Shown here piece after piece: positions 28,752 to 38,097 of a DNA stretch of 64,000 bases. The stretch's first letter is position 1; each line of letters opens with the position of its first letter. A program made the translations under genes and the position numbers. The stretch is from NCBI GenBank assembly GCA_947470805.1, contig CANIVU010000007.1, forward strand, positions 1 to 64,000, read 5' to 3'. This DNA is from Acidobacteriota bacterium. Its GTDB lineage: Bacteria; Acidobacteriota; Terriglobia; Bryobacterales; Bryobacteraceae. The notes under the pieces are model-generated. The model saw nothing but the letters and a program-made list of their open reading frames with translations, did no database searches and was not told the origin of the DNA.

Positions 28752-29501
28752 TTAGAGCGGGTGGGTGGAAATGGAGCCGGTTTGATTGTCGATGATGACG
28801 AGAACGGCGGGGCGAAAGGCGTCGGGCCTGGCGGGGGCTTCGCGGCCGATGAAGACGGTGTGGGTGGCGGTGGGGATGATTTGATCGACGTCTTGCAGGT
28901 TGGTGTCGGCGGTCCAGAGGAGCTTGCCGTCGGGGGTGGCGCGGGAGACAAGTTCCGTGCCGAAGATGGGACGGTTGGAGCGGTGGAGGAGGAGTTGGCT
29001 ATCGGGGTTCGCCAGATTTTGTGGGGCGCCGTTAGGTTTGGCCAGGAGCAGGGCGGGGCGTTTGCAATCGTTGCAGATTGATTCGGCTTTGCCGCGGAAG
29101 TCCTTGGGTTTGGGGGTGGAGAAACTGCGGGGATGGGGCGGGTTGGCGATGGAGAGATTGCCGCTGGAGTAGTTATAGGCGAGGGGTTCGTTTGCGTGGA
29201 AGAAGAGACGCTGGCCGTCGTCTTCGAACATGCGGGCGGTGTGCATGAAGTCGCCGGCGCGGAGACCGCTTTTTATGGGTACGGTGCGGCGGGTTTTGCC
29301 GTCGAGGGAGTGGAGGAGGAGGGCGAGTTTGTAGCGATCGTTTTCGGGGCGCGCGGGGACTACGGGGATGCGGAATTCCATGGATTCGACGAGGGTGGCG
29401 ACGAAGGGGCCGGCGATCATGGAATCGCCGATTGGAGTGTGGGACTCCGGCTTGGTGGCGCAGGCGGCGAGGGTGATCAGTAGCAGCAGGGCTGGTTTCA
29501 T
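28752..29501 (-). CDS. Lipoprotein of unknown function next to potD
   Basis: The ATG at 29501 starts MKPALLLLITLAACA, a lipoprotein signal with lipobox LAAC; it overlaps the stop of potD by four bases (ATGA). An upstream in-frame extension is rejected because it is low-complexity and lies inside potD. The 249-residue product has a CNDC pair and short strands suggesting a beta-propeller (KLLWTADTNLQDVDQ, HTVFIGREAPARPD), but no family is recognised. Its position suggests an envelope accessory of the polyamine transporter. Confidence 0.8.
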   Translation of the reverse strand: MKPALLLLITLAACATKPESHTPIGDSMIAGPFVATLVESMEFRIPVVPARPENDRYKLALLLHSLDGKTRRTVPIKSGLRAGDFMHTARMFEDDGQRLFFHANEPLAYNYSSGNLSIANPPHPRSFSTPKPKDFRGKAESICNDCKRPALLLAKPNGAPQNLANPDSQLLLHRSNRPIFGTELVSRATPDGKLLWTADTNLQDVDQIIPTATHTVFIGREAPARPDAFRPAVLVIIDNQTGSISTHPL

Positions 29502-30523
29502 GCGGATTTGATTTCGGTCCAAAGGCGGTCGCGGAGGCGTTGGGCTTCGGGGGTGACCGTGGTGAACCATTCGGCGCGAGCCATGACTTCGGGAGGCGGG
29601 TAGAGGGTGGGGTTGTTGCGGGTTTCGGGAGCTAGGAGGGGGCGGGCGGCGCCGTTGGCGGTGGCGGTGCGCATGGAGTCGGCAATGCGGGCGCTGACTT
29701 CGGGGCGGAGGAGATAGTTGACGAACTGGTGGGCGAGATCCTGGCGGGGGCTTTCGCGGAGGATTACGGCGCAATCGAGATTCAGCGGGAACCCTTCGGC
29801 GGGGTAGACGAAGGCGAGATCCTTGTTGGCTTCGATTGCTTGTTGGGCGGTGGTGGACCAGATCTGCGCGCCGAGGACGTCGCCGGCAACGGCTTGATCG
29901 CGGACTTCGGTGTTGAGGTAGGCGCGGAGGAGGGGCTTCTGATTGACGGCTTCGCGTTGGGCGGCGCGGAGCTCCTTTTCATCGCGGGAGTTAAGGGAGT
30001 AGCCGAGTTTGCGGAGGGCGGCGGCGAAGACTTCGGCGGGGTCGTCAAGCATGGTCAAGTGCCCTTTCCAATGGGGCAGCCAGAGATCCGCCCAGCGGGT
30101 GGGGGCGGGGTTCACCTTTTTGTTGTAGAGGATGCCGGTGGCGTTCCACATGTAGGGGACGGAGTGGTTCAGATCCGGGTCGGAGATGGGGTGTTGGAAG
30201 GCGGGGTCGAGGTTTGGGAGATTGGGGAGTTTGGATTTATCGAGTTCGGCGAGGAGGTTTTGCTCGCGCATGGGCGGGACGATGTAGTGGGTGGGGAAGA
30301 CGACGTCCCAGCCGGAGTTGCCGGAGAAGACGCGGGCGAGCATCTCTTCGTTCGATTCGTAGATGCTGTAGCGGACTTTGCAGCCGAACTCCTTTTCGAA
30401 GTTGGGGATGGTTTCCGGGGCGACGTAGGCGGACCAGTTGAAGACGTTGAGGCGGTTTTTATTGGGTTTGGCACAGCTGGTGAGTGCGGCGATGGTGGCG
30501 AGGGCCTGACGGCGGGTCTTCAT
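29498..30523 (-). CDS. potD: Spermidine/putrescine ABC transporter substrate-binding lipoprotein
   Basis: The 341-residue protein starts with TRRQALATIAALTSC, giving lipid attachment at Cys17. The binding-protein fold is recognised from LNVFNWSAYVAPETIPNFEK, YSIYESNEEMLARVFSG, GWDVVFPTHY, NHSVPYMWNATGILYNK and NLDCAVILRESP, all typical of PotD/PotF. It captures polyamines outside the membrane and delivers them to PotBC. It overlaps potC upstream and the lipoprotein gene downstream by four bases each. Confidence 0.94.
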   Translation of the reverse strand: MKTRRQALATIAALTSCAKPNKNRLNVFNWSAYVAPETIPNFEKEFGCKVRYSIYESNEEMLARVFSGNSGWDVVFPTHYIVPPMREQNLLAELDKSKLPNLPNLDPAFQHPISDPDLNHSVPYMWNATGILYNKKVNPAPTRWADLWLPHWKGHLTMLDDPAEVFAAALRKLGYSLNSRDEKELRAAQREAVNQKPLLRAYLNTEVRDQAVAGDVLGAQIWSTTAQQAIEANKDLAFVYPAEGFPLNLDCAVILRESPRQDLAHQFVNYLLRPEVSARIADSMRTATANGAARPLLAPETRNNPTLYPPPEVMARAEWFTTVTPEAQRLRDRLWTEIKSA

Positions 30524-31284
30524 GCTTTTTGCATCCGGTCGGAGATGAGGATGAGCGCGCCGAAGCCGAGGAAGATAACGGTGGAGATGGCGCTGACGAC
30601 GGGGTTGGCACCGCGGCGGGCCATGGCGTAGAGGACCATGGGGAGGGTTTCGGAGTCGACTCCGGCGACCATGGCGGTGATGACGTAATCGTCAAAACTG
30701 ACAGTGAAGGCGAGGAGGGCGGCGGCGGCGATTCCGGGCTTGAGCATGGGAAGGGTGACGAGTTTAAAGGCCTGCCATTCGTTGGCGCCGAGGTCGAGGG
30801 CGGCTTCTTCGAGGGCCGGTTCAGCGGTGCGGAGGCGGGCCATGACCACGAGCAGGACGTAGGCGATGGAGAAGGCCACGTGGGCGAGGATCACCGTGTG
30901 CATACCGAGTTGAACCTGCCAGTAGCGGAAGACCCATTGGAAGAACGCCAGCATGGAGATGCCGGTGACGATTTCGGGCGTGACGAGGGAGAGATAGAGG
31001 GAGCCGCTGAGCCATTTCGATCCGCGTTTCCAGAGGCCGTAGGCGCAGAGGGTGCCGATGATCGTCGAGAGAACTGTGGAGGCGAGGGCGATGACGAGGC
31101 TGTTCCAGGCGGCTTCGGCGAGTTGGGTATCGGCGAACATCTGCCGGTACCATTCGAGCGAGAAGCCTTCCCAGACGGTGAATTTGGAGCTATTGAAACT
31201 GAAGGCGCAGAGGAGCAGGAGCGGGACGTGGAGGAAGGCGTAGACGAGCGCGGCGAAGAGGCCGAGGAAGCGGCTTTGTTTCAT
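30520..31284 (-). CDS. potC: Polyamine ABC transporter permease
   Basis: The 254-residue protein has about six membrane helices and the ABC-permease EAA loop (LEEAALDLGANEWQAFKLVTLPMLKPGI). The late segment FDDYVITAMVAGVDSETLPM is typical of PotC. It forms the membrane channel with PotB. It overlaps potB and potD by four bases each. Confidence 0.94.
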   Translation of the reverse strand: MKQSRFLGLFAALVYAFLHVPLLLLCAFSFNSSKFTVWEGFSLEWYRQMFADTQLAEAAWNSLVIALASTVLSTIIGTLCAYGLWKRGSKWLSGSLYLSLVTPEIVTGISMLAFFQWVFRYWQVQLGMHTVILAHVAFSIAYVLLVVMARLRTAEPALEEAALDLGANEWQAFKLVTLPMLKPGIAAAALLAFTVSFDDYVITAMVAGVDSETLPMVLYAMARRGANPVVSAISTVIFLGFGALILISDRMQKA

Positions 31285-32114
31285 AGTGCCTCCTCTCCGT
31301 CCTGGCGCAGGAGACTGACGAGCAACACCATGACGAGGGCCATGAGGGCGAGGGAGATGGCGGAGCCGAAGGGCCAGTCGCGCGCCGTTGTGAACTGGTT
31401 CTGGATGAGGTTGCCGATCATGATGCTTTTGCCGCCGCCCAATAGATCCGGCGTGAGGTAGGCGCCGAGGCAGGGGATGAAGACGAGGACACCGGCGGCG
31501 CGGAGGCCTGGGGCGCAGAGGGGGATGATGACTTTGTAGAGGGTTTGCCAGGGGGTGGCGCCCAGGTCGGCGGCGGATTCGAGGAGGTTCTTGTCGAGGC
31601 GGTCGAGGTTGCTGAAGAGGGGGAGCACGGCGAAGGGTAGGTAGCCGTAGACGAGGCCGACGACGACGGCGGTTTCGTTGTAGAGCAGCGGGAGGGGTTC
31701 GCGGATGATGTGGAGCGAGGTGAGGATGGTGTTGATGAATCCGGTGTCGCGGAGGAGGAACATCCAGGCGTAGGTGCGGACGAGGAAACTGGTCCAGAAG
31801 GGAAGGATGACCAAGTAGAGATAGATGCCTTTGGCGCGGTCGCTAGCGCGGGCGATGAAGAGGGCTAGCGGGAAGGCTATAACGAGGCAGAGGATGGTTG
31901 CCAGGGTCGACATGACGAGGGAGCGCCAGAGGATGATGCCGTAGAGGGGGTCGAAGAGGCGTTGGTAATTTTCGAGGGTCCAGGGGCCGACGACGCCGCC
32001 GTACACGCCGCGGGTGAGGAAGCTGTAGGCGACGATGATCGACAGCGGGATAAGGAACAGTATGACCGTGAAGGCCGCAGACGGGGCGAGGAAGATTGTG
32101 CGGAGGCGATTCAT
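31281..32114 (-). CDS. potB: Polyamine ABC transporter permease
   Basis: The 277-residue protein has six hydrophobic helices, a conserved [19 protein letters not shown] segment and the EAA loop ([28 protein letters not shown]), followed by ACLG-type PotB residues ([16 protein letters not shown]). It pairs with PotC. It lies in the four-base overlapped potABCD array. Confidence 0.94.
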   Translation of the reverse strand: MNRLRTIFLAPSAAFTVILFLIPLSIIVAYSFLTRGVYGGVVGPWTLENYQRLFDPLYGIILWRSLVMSTLATILCLVIAFPLALFIARASDRAKGIYLYLVILPFWTSFLVRTYAWMFLLRDTGFINTILTSLHIIREPLPLLYNETAVVVGLVYGYLPFAVLPLFSNLDRLDKNLLESAADLGATPWQTLYKVIIPLCAPGLRAAGVLVFIPCLGAYLTPDLLGGGKSIMIGNLIQNQFTTARDWPFGSAISLALMALVMVLLVSLLRQDGEEAL

Positions 32115-33079
32115 CCGCGCACCGGTAGTTCGTCGGAGGCGTGCCAGTAGACGTGGACGGATTCGCCGGGGGCGAAGGGCTCTTCGTTGAAGGCGACCTG
32201 GGCGGTGATGGCGGTGCCGTTTTCGGTCGTGGTTTCGATGTGGAAGCAGTCCCCCAGGAAGGTGGAGGTGACTACTTTGGCCGTCGTGGATTTCGTGGGT
32301 TCGGCTGGTTTCTGGCGGGAGATTCTGGTGGATTCGGGACGGATGCCGATGCCATCGACCCAGTTGACGGCGCCGAGGAAGCCGGCGACGAAGCGGGTGG
32401 CGGGGGCGAGGTAGATTTCCTGGGGAGTGCCGATTTGTTCGATTTTTCCTTTGTTCATGACGGCGATTTGGTCCGACAGAGAAAGGGCTTCCTCCTGATC
32501 GTGGGTGATGAAGAGGAAGGTGATGCCGAGTTGTTTTTGGAGTTGTTTGAGTTCGAGGCGGACGCGTTTGCGGAGGGCGGGATCGAGGGCGGAGAGGGGT
32601 TCGTCGAGGAGGAGGAGTTCGGGTTCGACGACTAGCGCGCGTGCCAGGGCTGTGCGCTGTTTTTCCCCGCCGGAGAGGTTCGCGGGGACGCGATCGGCAC
32701 GGTGCTCGAGGCCGACGAGTTCGAGCATGCGCTTCACTTTGGGGGCGATTTCGGCGGGTTTCTCCCCGCGGCGTTCGAGGCCGAAGGCGATATTTTCGGC
32801 GGCGGTGAGATGTGGGAAGAGGGCGTAGCTTTGGAAGACGGTGGTAACCGGGCGCTCGTAGGGGCGGAGGCCGTTGAGGCGCTTGCCGTTCAAATTGATT
32901 TCACCCGAGTCTGGTTCGGCGAAGCCGGCGATCATGCGGAGGATGGTGGTTTTGCCGCAGCCGGAGGGGCCTAGTAGGGAATAGAAACAGCCCTTGGGAA
33001 CGTTGAGGGAGATGCCGTCGACGACCTTGTGGGAGGGGAAGGATTTGTTAAGGGCCGTGAGGGCGAGGGCGTTTTCCAT
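32111..33079 (-). CDS. potA: Polyamine ABC transporter ATPase
   Basis: The ATPase has Walker [10 protein letters not shown], signature LSGGEKQR, Walker [13 protein letters not shown] and the switch His (FITHDQEEA). The C-terminal part (about residues 240-322) is the TOBE-type regulatory domain with GIRPES and FLGDCFHIE. The ATG at 33079 ([14 protein letters not shown]) is preferred; a TTG at 33091 would overlap the guaD stop and is also possible. It energises PotBC and is the first pot gene after guaD. Confidence 0.94.
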   Translation of the reverse strand: MENALALTALNKSFPSHKVVDGISLNVPKGCFYSLLGPSGCGKTTILRMIAGFAEPDSGEINLNGKRLNGLRPYERPVTTVFQSYALFPHLTAAENIAFGLERRGEKPAEIAPKVKRMLELVGLEHRADRVPANLSGGEKQRTALARALVVEPELLLLDEPLSALDPALRKRVRLELKQLQKQLGITFLFITHDQEEALSLSDQIAVMNKGKIEQIGTPQEIYLAPATRFVAGFLGAVNWVDGIGIRPESTRISRQKPAEPTKSTTAKVVTSTFLGDCFHIETTTENGTAITAQVAFNEEPFAPGESVHVYWHASDELPVRG

Positions 33080-33087
33080 TGCGGGGT

Positions 33088-33567
33088 TCAATAGGGTACT
33101 TTAGCGGAAAAACGACGCCATGCGAGGAAGGGGTCGTTGGCGCCGGGGATGGGTCTGGCGTGCATGGGGATTTGGCGTTGGGTTGGGGGGAGGGCGAGTT
33201 GCTGGTAGAAGTGGGCGTCGTCGAAGCCGGCAGCGGCGGCTTCGAGTTGAGTGGCGGCGTAGTAGATCTTGTCGAGACGGGCCCAGAAGATGGCGCCGAG
33301 GCACATGGGGCAGGGTTCACAGCTTGCGTAGATTTCGCAGCCGGAGAGGTCGTGGGTGTTGAGTTTTGTGGCGGCGCGACGGATGGCGGTGACTTCGGCG
33401 TGGGCGGTGGGGTCGTGGGAGGCGGTGACCAGGTTGGCGCCTTCGGCGACGAGTTCCCCGCCCCGGGTTATGACAGCACCGAACGGGCCGCCGCCAATTT
33501 CGACGTTTGCTACGGCGAGGGAGACGGCGCGGCGCAACCAGAGGGCCGGATCGGGGGAAGGAGGCAT
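33088..33567 (-). CDS. guaD: Guanine deaminase (cytidine-deaminase fold)
   Basis: The 159-residue enzyme is close to Bacillus GuaD in length and pattern: [21 protein letters not shown] with zinc ligand His56 and catalytic Glu58, [11 protein letters not shown] with Cys86 and Cys89, and a C-terminal FLAWRRF. It should convert guanine to xanthine and ammonia for purine salvage or nitrogen use. TadA-like tRNA editing is less likely because of the GuaD-like C-terminus ([15 protein letters not shown]). It is the first gene of the long minus-strand run and starts 21 bases from divergent moxR. Confidence 0.9.
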   Translation of the reverse strand: MPPSPDPALWLRRAVSLAVANVEIGGGPFGAVITRGGELVAEGANLVTASHDPTAHAEVTAIRRAATKLNTHDLSGCEIYASCEPCPMCLGAIFWARLDKIYYAATQLEAAAAGFDDAHFYQQLALPPTQRQIPMHARPIPGANDPFLAWRRFSAKVPY

Positions 33568-33588
33568 CTCGTTGTTATCATAGGGGAA

Positions 33589-34560
33589 ATGGCAGAGCGC
33601 GACATTGTGGCCGTGCAGAGCGTACCGGGGGGGGCGCGGCTGGGCGCGTTGACCGAGCGGCTGGAAGGGTCGTTGCGGGGGAAGGCCGAGGTTGTTCGGC
33701 TGAGCTTGGCCTGCCTGCTTTCGCGGGGTCATTTGCTGATTGAAGACGTGCCCGGGGTGGGGAAAACTACGCTGGCGAATGCGCTGGCGCGGGCGGTGGA
33801 TTGTGGGTTTCACCGGTTGCAGTTTACGGCGGATATGCTGCCGGCGGACGTGACGGGCGTGAGTGTTTTTAACTCGCACACGAATGAGTTTGAGTTTAAG
33901 CCGGGGCCGGTGTTTACGAACTTTCTGCTGGCCGATGAGATTAACCGGGCGACGCCGAAGACGCAGTCCGCGCTGCTGGAGGCGATGAACGAAGGGCAGG
34001 TGAGCGTCGATGGGCAGACGTACCCGCTGGGGCGGCCGTTCATGGTACTGGCGACGCAGAACCCGTTGGAACATCACGGGACGTATCCGCTGCCGGAATC
34101 GCAGTTGGACCGGTTCCTAATGCGGTTGCGGATCGGGTATCCGGACGCGGCGAATGAGCGAGAGATTTTGCGGCGGGGGCCGGGGGATCCGCAGGCGCAC
34201 GCGCCGGCGTTGTTGACCGGGGCGGAGGTTTTGGAGTTGCAGGCGGAGGCGGAGCAGGTGCGGGTGGATGAGGCGATTATCGACTACATCCTGGCCATAG
34301 TGGAGCGGACGCGGACGCATGAATCATTGACGCTGGGCGTGAGCCCGCGGGGAGCGCAGGCGCTATACCGGGCGGCGCAGGCGATGGCTTTACTAGACGG
34401 TCGGACCTATGCGACGCCGGACGATGTGAAGCGGTTGGCGGTGCCGGTGTTTGCGCACCGGGTGGCGCTATCGACACGGGTGGCGGCGGCGCAGCGAACA
34501 GCAACGGCTGCGGAGCGGATTATTGAGGAGATTTTGACTTTGACTGAGGTGCCGCTGTAG
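33589..34560 (+). CDS. MoxR-family AAA+ ATPase
   Basis: The ATG at 33589 (MAERDIVAVQSVPGG) gives 323 residues. Walker A EDVPGVGKTT, Walker B LLADEINR, sensor ATQNPLEHHGTYPLPESQLDRFLMR and the C-terminal lid are canonical for MoxR chaperone-like ATPases. These usually sit with DUF58 and von Willebrand A genes, which are missing here: the next gene, lnt, is on the opposite strand and overlaps its last 41 bases. Partners must therefore be encoded elsewhere. Confidence 0.94.
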   Translation: MAERDIVAVQSVPGGARLGALTERLEGSLRGKAEVVRLSLACLLSRGHLLIEDVPGVGKTTLANALARAVDCGFHRLQFTADMLPADVTGVSVFNSHTNEFEFKPGPVFTNFLLADEINRATPKTQSALLEAMNEGQVSVDGQTYPLGRPFMVLATQNPLEHHGTYPLPESQLDRFLMRLRIGYPDAANEREILRRGPGDPQAHAPALLTGAEVLELQAEAEQVRVDEAIIDYILAIVERTRTHESLTLGVSPRGAQALYRAAQAMALLDGRTYATPDDVKRLAVPVFAHRVALSTRVAAAQRTATAAERIIEEILTLTEVPL

Positions 34561-36040
34561 GTTTGCGAGGCTTGGTGTAGTGGGGCTGCTGGCTGGCGAT
34601 TAGGGCGGCGATGACCAACACGGCGCCGAGGAGGGGAAACCAGTCACCGGCGGTAGAGAAGAGCGTGACGCTGTTGACGAAGCCGAAGGCGACGCGGGCG
34701 GAGCGGGCGTCGAAAGACGGGAGTTCTTCGCGGATATTGCCGGCGGGATCGATGACGGCGGTGATGCCGTTATTGGTGGCGCGGACTATCCAGCGGCGGT
34801 TTTCAGCGGCGCGCATACGGACCAGTTGCAGGTGCTGTTCGCGGGCGGGGGTCTGGAAAAAGTAGCCGTCGTTGGAGATGTTGAAAAAGACGTTAGCGCC
34901 TGCGCGGGCGAAGTCCCGGACGTGGTGGCCGACGGCGGATTCGTAGCAAATAAAGGTGCCGGCTTTCCAGAGGCCGAGGGGCATGAGTTCGATTTGGCGC
35001 CCCGGGGTGTAGGAGCCGACTTCGTCGGAGACCTGGTTGACGAACTGGAAGGGCCCGGGGACGTATTCGCCGAAGGGGACGAGGAACATCTTGTCGTAGC
35101 GGATGTTGCTGGGTACCTGCTGGGCGGAGTTGCGGGGGGCGCCTTTCGAGTCGCGCCAGATGGAGCCGAGGATGACGGGGGCGTTGGCTGCCTTTTGGAC
35201 TTCGGCGACGCGGGATTGGAGATCGGCGTCGGTGTCGTAGAACATGGGGCCGGGGGTTTCGGGCCAGAGGACTACGTCGACGGGGCCATCTTCGAGGGCC
35301 TTGCGGGAGAGGGTGGCGAGGTTGGATTTGGCGGCGGTGTAAGAGTCGCGGGTCCATTCATCGGCGGTGGGGAGATTGGGCTGGACGACGACGGCGTGGG
35401 CGGTGGGTCGCTCTGAAGGGAGTGGGGGAAGGGCGGCGGGGAGGATTGTTATTACAGCCCAGAGGGCGTGGTTGCGCGGCTGTTTGAGCAGCATGGCGGC
35501 GAAGCAGGCGGCGGTGAGTGCGAAGAGGAACGAGAGGCCGTAGACGCCGGTGAAGGGGACGAGGCGGAGCGGCATGGACATGTTGATACCGGCGTCGCCG
35601 AGCATGAGCCAGCCGAAGAGGGTGAGTGGTTCCTGGGTTCGTTCAAGGACGGCCCAGAGGAGGGCGATAGCCGGGGGGCCATACCAGTGGCGGACGAGGA
35701 CGCCGGCGAGGAGGCTGAAGACGCCGTAGTGGATGGATTTGGCGAGGCAGAAGAGGGCGAACGTTCCCCACCCGCCGAAGTTGCCCATGCCGCCGTGGAA
35801 GGAGAGGACGGGGGCGATCCACCAGCAGACGCCGGCCCAGAGGACTAGGCCGGACAGATACCCCAAGGCGAAGCGGCCAACGGGGCGGAATTCGGTGCCG
35901 AGGGCGAGGATTAACGGGGTGAGCGCCAACGGGGCCAGAGGGGCCAGGTGGAACGGGGGATAGAGCAGGACGAGGAGGAGTCCGGAGAGGAGCGCGAGGA
36001 GGACCCGGATGGGCGCGCTAGTGCGAAGTGGCCTGCTCAT
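34520..36040 (-). CDS. lnt: Apolipoprotein N-acyltransferase
   Basis: The 506-residue inner-membrane enzyme adds the third acyl chain to lipoproteins. N-terminal membrane helices (to about residue 205) are followed by the nitrilase domain with the Glu-Lys-Cys triad in WPETPGPMFY, DKMFLVPFGE and FICYES, then a last helix. Length and motifs are normal. It overlaps the end of lipA by 23 bases. The window carries several lipoproteins as possible substrates. Confidence 0.95.
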   Translation of the reverse strand: MSRPLRTSAPIRVLLALLSGLLLVLLYPPFHLAPLAPLALTPLILALGTEFRPVGRFALGYLSGLVLWAGVCWWIAPVLSFHGGMGNFGGWGTFALFCLAKSIHYGVFSLLAGVLVRHWYGPPAIALLWAVLERTQEPLTLFGWLMLGDAGINMSMPLRLVPFTGVYGLSFLFALTAACFAAMLLKQPRNHALWAVITILPAALPPLPSERPTAHAVVVQPNLPTADEWTRDSYTAAKSNLATLSRKALEDGPVDVVLWPETPGPMFYDTDADLQSRVAEVQKAANAPVILGSIWRDSKGAPRNSAQQVPSNIRYDKMFLVPFGEYVPGPFQFVNQVSDEVGSYTPGRQIELMPLGLWKAGTFICYESAVGHHVRDFARAGANVFFNISNDGYFFQTPAREQHLQLVRMRAAENRRWIVRATNNGITAVIDPAGNIREELPSFDARSARVAFGFVNSVTLFSTAGDWFPLLGAVLVIAALIASQQPHYTKPRKPTAAPQSKSKSPQ

Positions 36041-36920
36041 TGACGAGGTCAGCCATGTAGCTGGAGCGGACGAAGGGCCCGCTGAAAACCATTTGGAACC
36101 CGATGGACATGCCGAAGGTTTGGTAGGCCGCGAACTTTTCGGGAGTCACGTATTCGGCGACGGGTAGGTTGCGACGGGTGGGTTGGAGATACTGGCCGAT
36201 GGTGGCGACGTGGGCATCGGACTGGCGGAGGTCGCGCAGAAGCTGTTCGACCTCTTCGACGGTTTCGCCGAGGCCGACCATGAGACCGGATTTGGTGAGA
36301 ACGTCGGGGCGGTACTGGCGGGCGAAGGCGAGGACGTCGAGCGACTGCTGGTAATCGGCCTGGGGTCGGACGCGACGGTAGAGGCGCGAGACGGTTTCCA
36401 TGTTGTGGTTGTAGACGTCGGGGCCAGAGTCGAGCACGCGGGCGACGGCGTCCTTGTCGCCACAGAAGTCCGGGGTGAGGACTTCGATTTTGGCTTGCGG
36501 GAGGGCCTTGCGAACTTCGCGGACGGTTTCTGCCCAGTGGTGGGAGCCGCCGTCGGGGAGTTCGTCGCGATTGACGCTGGTGATGACGACATACTTCAAG
36601 TCCATCTGGCGAGCCATATCGGCGACATGGGCGGGCTCGGCGGCATCGAGAGTGAACTCCTTTTTCGCCGGGTTCCCTTTGGGGACCGAGCAGAAGCCGC
36701 AACCGCGGGTGCAGAGGTTACCCAGGATCATGAAGGTGGCCGCGCCACGGTGGAAGCACTCGTGAATGTTAGGACAACGGGCCGATTCGCAGACCGTATG
36801 CAGGTTGCGCTGGCGCATGCCGCGTTTGAGCAGATGCACCGATTCAAAATGGGTATCCGATTTGCGCAGCCACTCCGGGAGGCGTGGCCGCGCGCCTTCG
36901 ATCTGAACGAAATCGCTCAC
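36018..36920 (-). CDS. lipA: Lipoyl synthase
   Basis: The 300-residue radical-SAM enzyme inserts sulfur into octanoyl groups. The auxiliary cluster motif CESARCPNIHEC (Cys44, Cys49, Cys55) and the radical-SAM motif CTRGCGFC (Cys70, Cys74, Cys77) are present, as is the C-terminal RSSY motif. Lipoyl groups are needed by 2-oxoacid dehydrogenases such as the E1 complex encoded at the right end of this window. No lipB is adjacent. Confidence 0.97.
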   Translation of the reverse strand: MSDFVQIEGARPRLPEWLRKSDTHFESVHLLKRGMRQRNLHTVCESARCPNIHECFHRGAATFMILGNLCTRGCGFCSVPKGNPAKKEFTLDAAEPAHVADMARQMDLKYVVITSVNRDELPDGGSHHWAETVREVRKALPQAKIEVLTPDFCGDKDAVARVLDSGPDVYNHNMETVSRLYRRVRPQADYQQSLDVLAFARQYRPDVLTKSGLMVGLGETVEEVEQLLRDLRQSDAHVATIGQYLQPTRRNLPVAEYVTPEKFAAYQTFGMSIGFQMVFSGPFVRSSYMADLVNEQATSH

Positions 36921-36921
36921 C

Positions 36922-37620
36922 TTAGAATTTTCGCAGGATTGCGCCTTCGACGCCGATTTTCTTTAACTTCATTTTAGTATCGGCAACGGCTTCGGAGCTC
37001 TTGAGCGGGCCGATAACGACGCGGAAGAGGGTGGGCGAGGAACTGGGCGTGATGACGGCCGGGAAACCCTGTTTGCGGTAGGCTTCGGCCATGCCGGTGG
37101 CGCCGGGACGATCGATGGCGGCTACCTGGAGGTACTGGCCGGGGGTGGGCGCCTGCTGGAAGAGGCCGCCGGCGGATTCAACGGGAGCGGCGGGCGGGGG
37201 ATCCTTCTTTTTGGCCTCCTCCTTCTTCTTCTCAGCTTCCTTTTTGGCCGTTTCCTTTTTCGGTTCTTCCTTCTTCGGCTCGTCCTTCTTCTTGGGCTCT
37301 TCCTTCTTCTTCTCCGGTTCCTTCTTGGCGGGTTCGACCGTTACCGGCTCGGCGGGAACGGGCTTTTCGGAGGACGGATTCGGCTTGGACGTGACCGTGC
37401 CAGAGGTGGGGTCCACTGTGACAGGTGGGATCTTGCCCGCGGAGGCGATCTGCTGCTTGGCTGCGGCCAGGCGAATCTTGTCTTCGCTCGGGTTGTTGCG
37501 GCCCACGATATAGCCCATCGTGAAGAACACTCCGAGTAGAACTACCAGGATGAACAGTACGCTCAGCAACTGCTTGTTGCCGAGCACCAGTTCCATTTCG
37601 CCGTCTTCGTTACGAGGCAT
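36922..37620 (-). CDS. SPOR-domain membrane protein
   Basis: The 232-residue protein has one membrane helix (about residues 17-37), then a Pro/Lys/Glu-rich linker (about 75-145, repeated KKE and PKK units), and a C-terminal SPOR domain (YLQVAAIDRPG, LFRVVIGPLKSSEA) that binds denuded peptidoglycan at division sites. The ATG at 37620 is chosen over a GTG nine bases earlier because an ideal AGGAGGTGA lies upstream of it. It ends one base before lipA. Confidence 0.92.
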   Translation of the reverse strand: MPRNEDGEMELVLGNKQLLSVLFILVVLLGVFFTMGYIVGRNNPSEDKIRLAAAKQQIASAGKIPPVTVDPTSGTVTSKPNPSSEKPVPAEPVTVEPAKKEPEKKKEEPKKKDEPKKEEPKKETAKKEAEKKKEEAKKKDPPPAAPVESAGGLFQQAPTPGQYLQVAAIDRPGATGMAEAYRKQGFPAVITPSSSPTLFRVVIGPLKSSEAVADTKMKLKKIGVEGAILRKF

Positions 37621-37625
37621 GCCCG

Positions 37626-37634
37626 TCACCTCCT
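37626..37634 (-). promoter_or_regulatory. Near-perfect Shine-Dalgarno of the SPOR gene
   Basis: AGGAGGTGA on the minus strand fits the anti-Shine-Dalgarno sequence closely and lies about five bases before the ATG at 37620. It decides the start codon and is the strongest ribosome site noticed in the window, upstream of an AT-rich gap to 37671. Confidence 0.85.
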
Positions 37635-37671
37635 CTATCTCTATCCTCTACATGAGAATATATCAAACAAC

Positions 37672-38073
37672 CTATTGTAATAATGTTTTGTTGCTCACGG
37701 CGCGAGCGGCGATGCGGAGAAGTAGGAAGGCGACGGCCGGGGCGAGGGCGGCGGCACAGGCGGCGTACCAGTGCAGGGCGCCGGGTATCAGGGTCCGGCA
37801 GAGCCAGGGGACCAGAGCGATGGCCAGGCCACCGAGCGTAGGCGGGAGCCAGCCGTAACCGGCGGCGATAGTGACCGACAAGGCGAGGACGAGGCCGGCG
37901 GCGGGGGCGGGCTGGGCATCGAGCAGGGAGAGGCGATAGGCACCGCAGATGAGACAGACGCCACCGGTGACGCCGGGAAGCACCCAACCGGGAAGGCAGA
38001 ACTCGGCACAGATGAGGAGGAGGCCGACGGCGGCGAGGAGGAGAGCGCCATTGGCATCGAGTAACAACAACAT
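37672..38073 (-). CDS. Small membrane protein, NfeD-like
   Basis: The ATG at 38073 gives 133 residues almost all in hydrophobic helices. The start LLICAEFCLPGWVLPGVTGGVCLICGAY follows the pattern of the membrane domain of NfeD proteins, but no ClpP-like protease or OB-fold domain is present, so the name is only by resemblance. It starts 24 bases from the divergent M20 peptidase and may share a transcript with the SPOR gene. Confidence 0.7.
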   Translation of the reverse strand: MLLLLDANGALLLAAVGLLLICAEFCLPGWVLPGVTGGVCLICGAYRLSLLDAQPAPAAGLVLALSVTIAAGYGWLPPTLGGLAIALVPWLCRTLIPGALHWYAACAAALAPAVAFLLLRIAARAVSNKTLLQ

Positions 38074-38097
38074 TCCCTCACAGGGTACACTGCGGCG

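Noticed and set aside
33079-33588. An in-frame upstream extension of moxR by 170 codons
   Set aside because: It lies over guaD on the opposite strand, is Gly/Glu-rich with no domain, and MoxR proteins start near the chosen ATG.
37190-37340. A possible tandem repeat or CRISPR-like array
   Set aside because: The repetition is Lys/Glu codons in the SPOR protein linker; there are no equal spacers.
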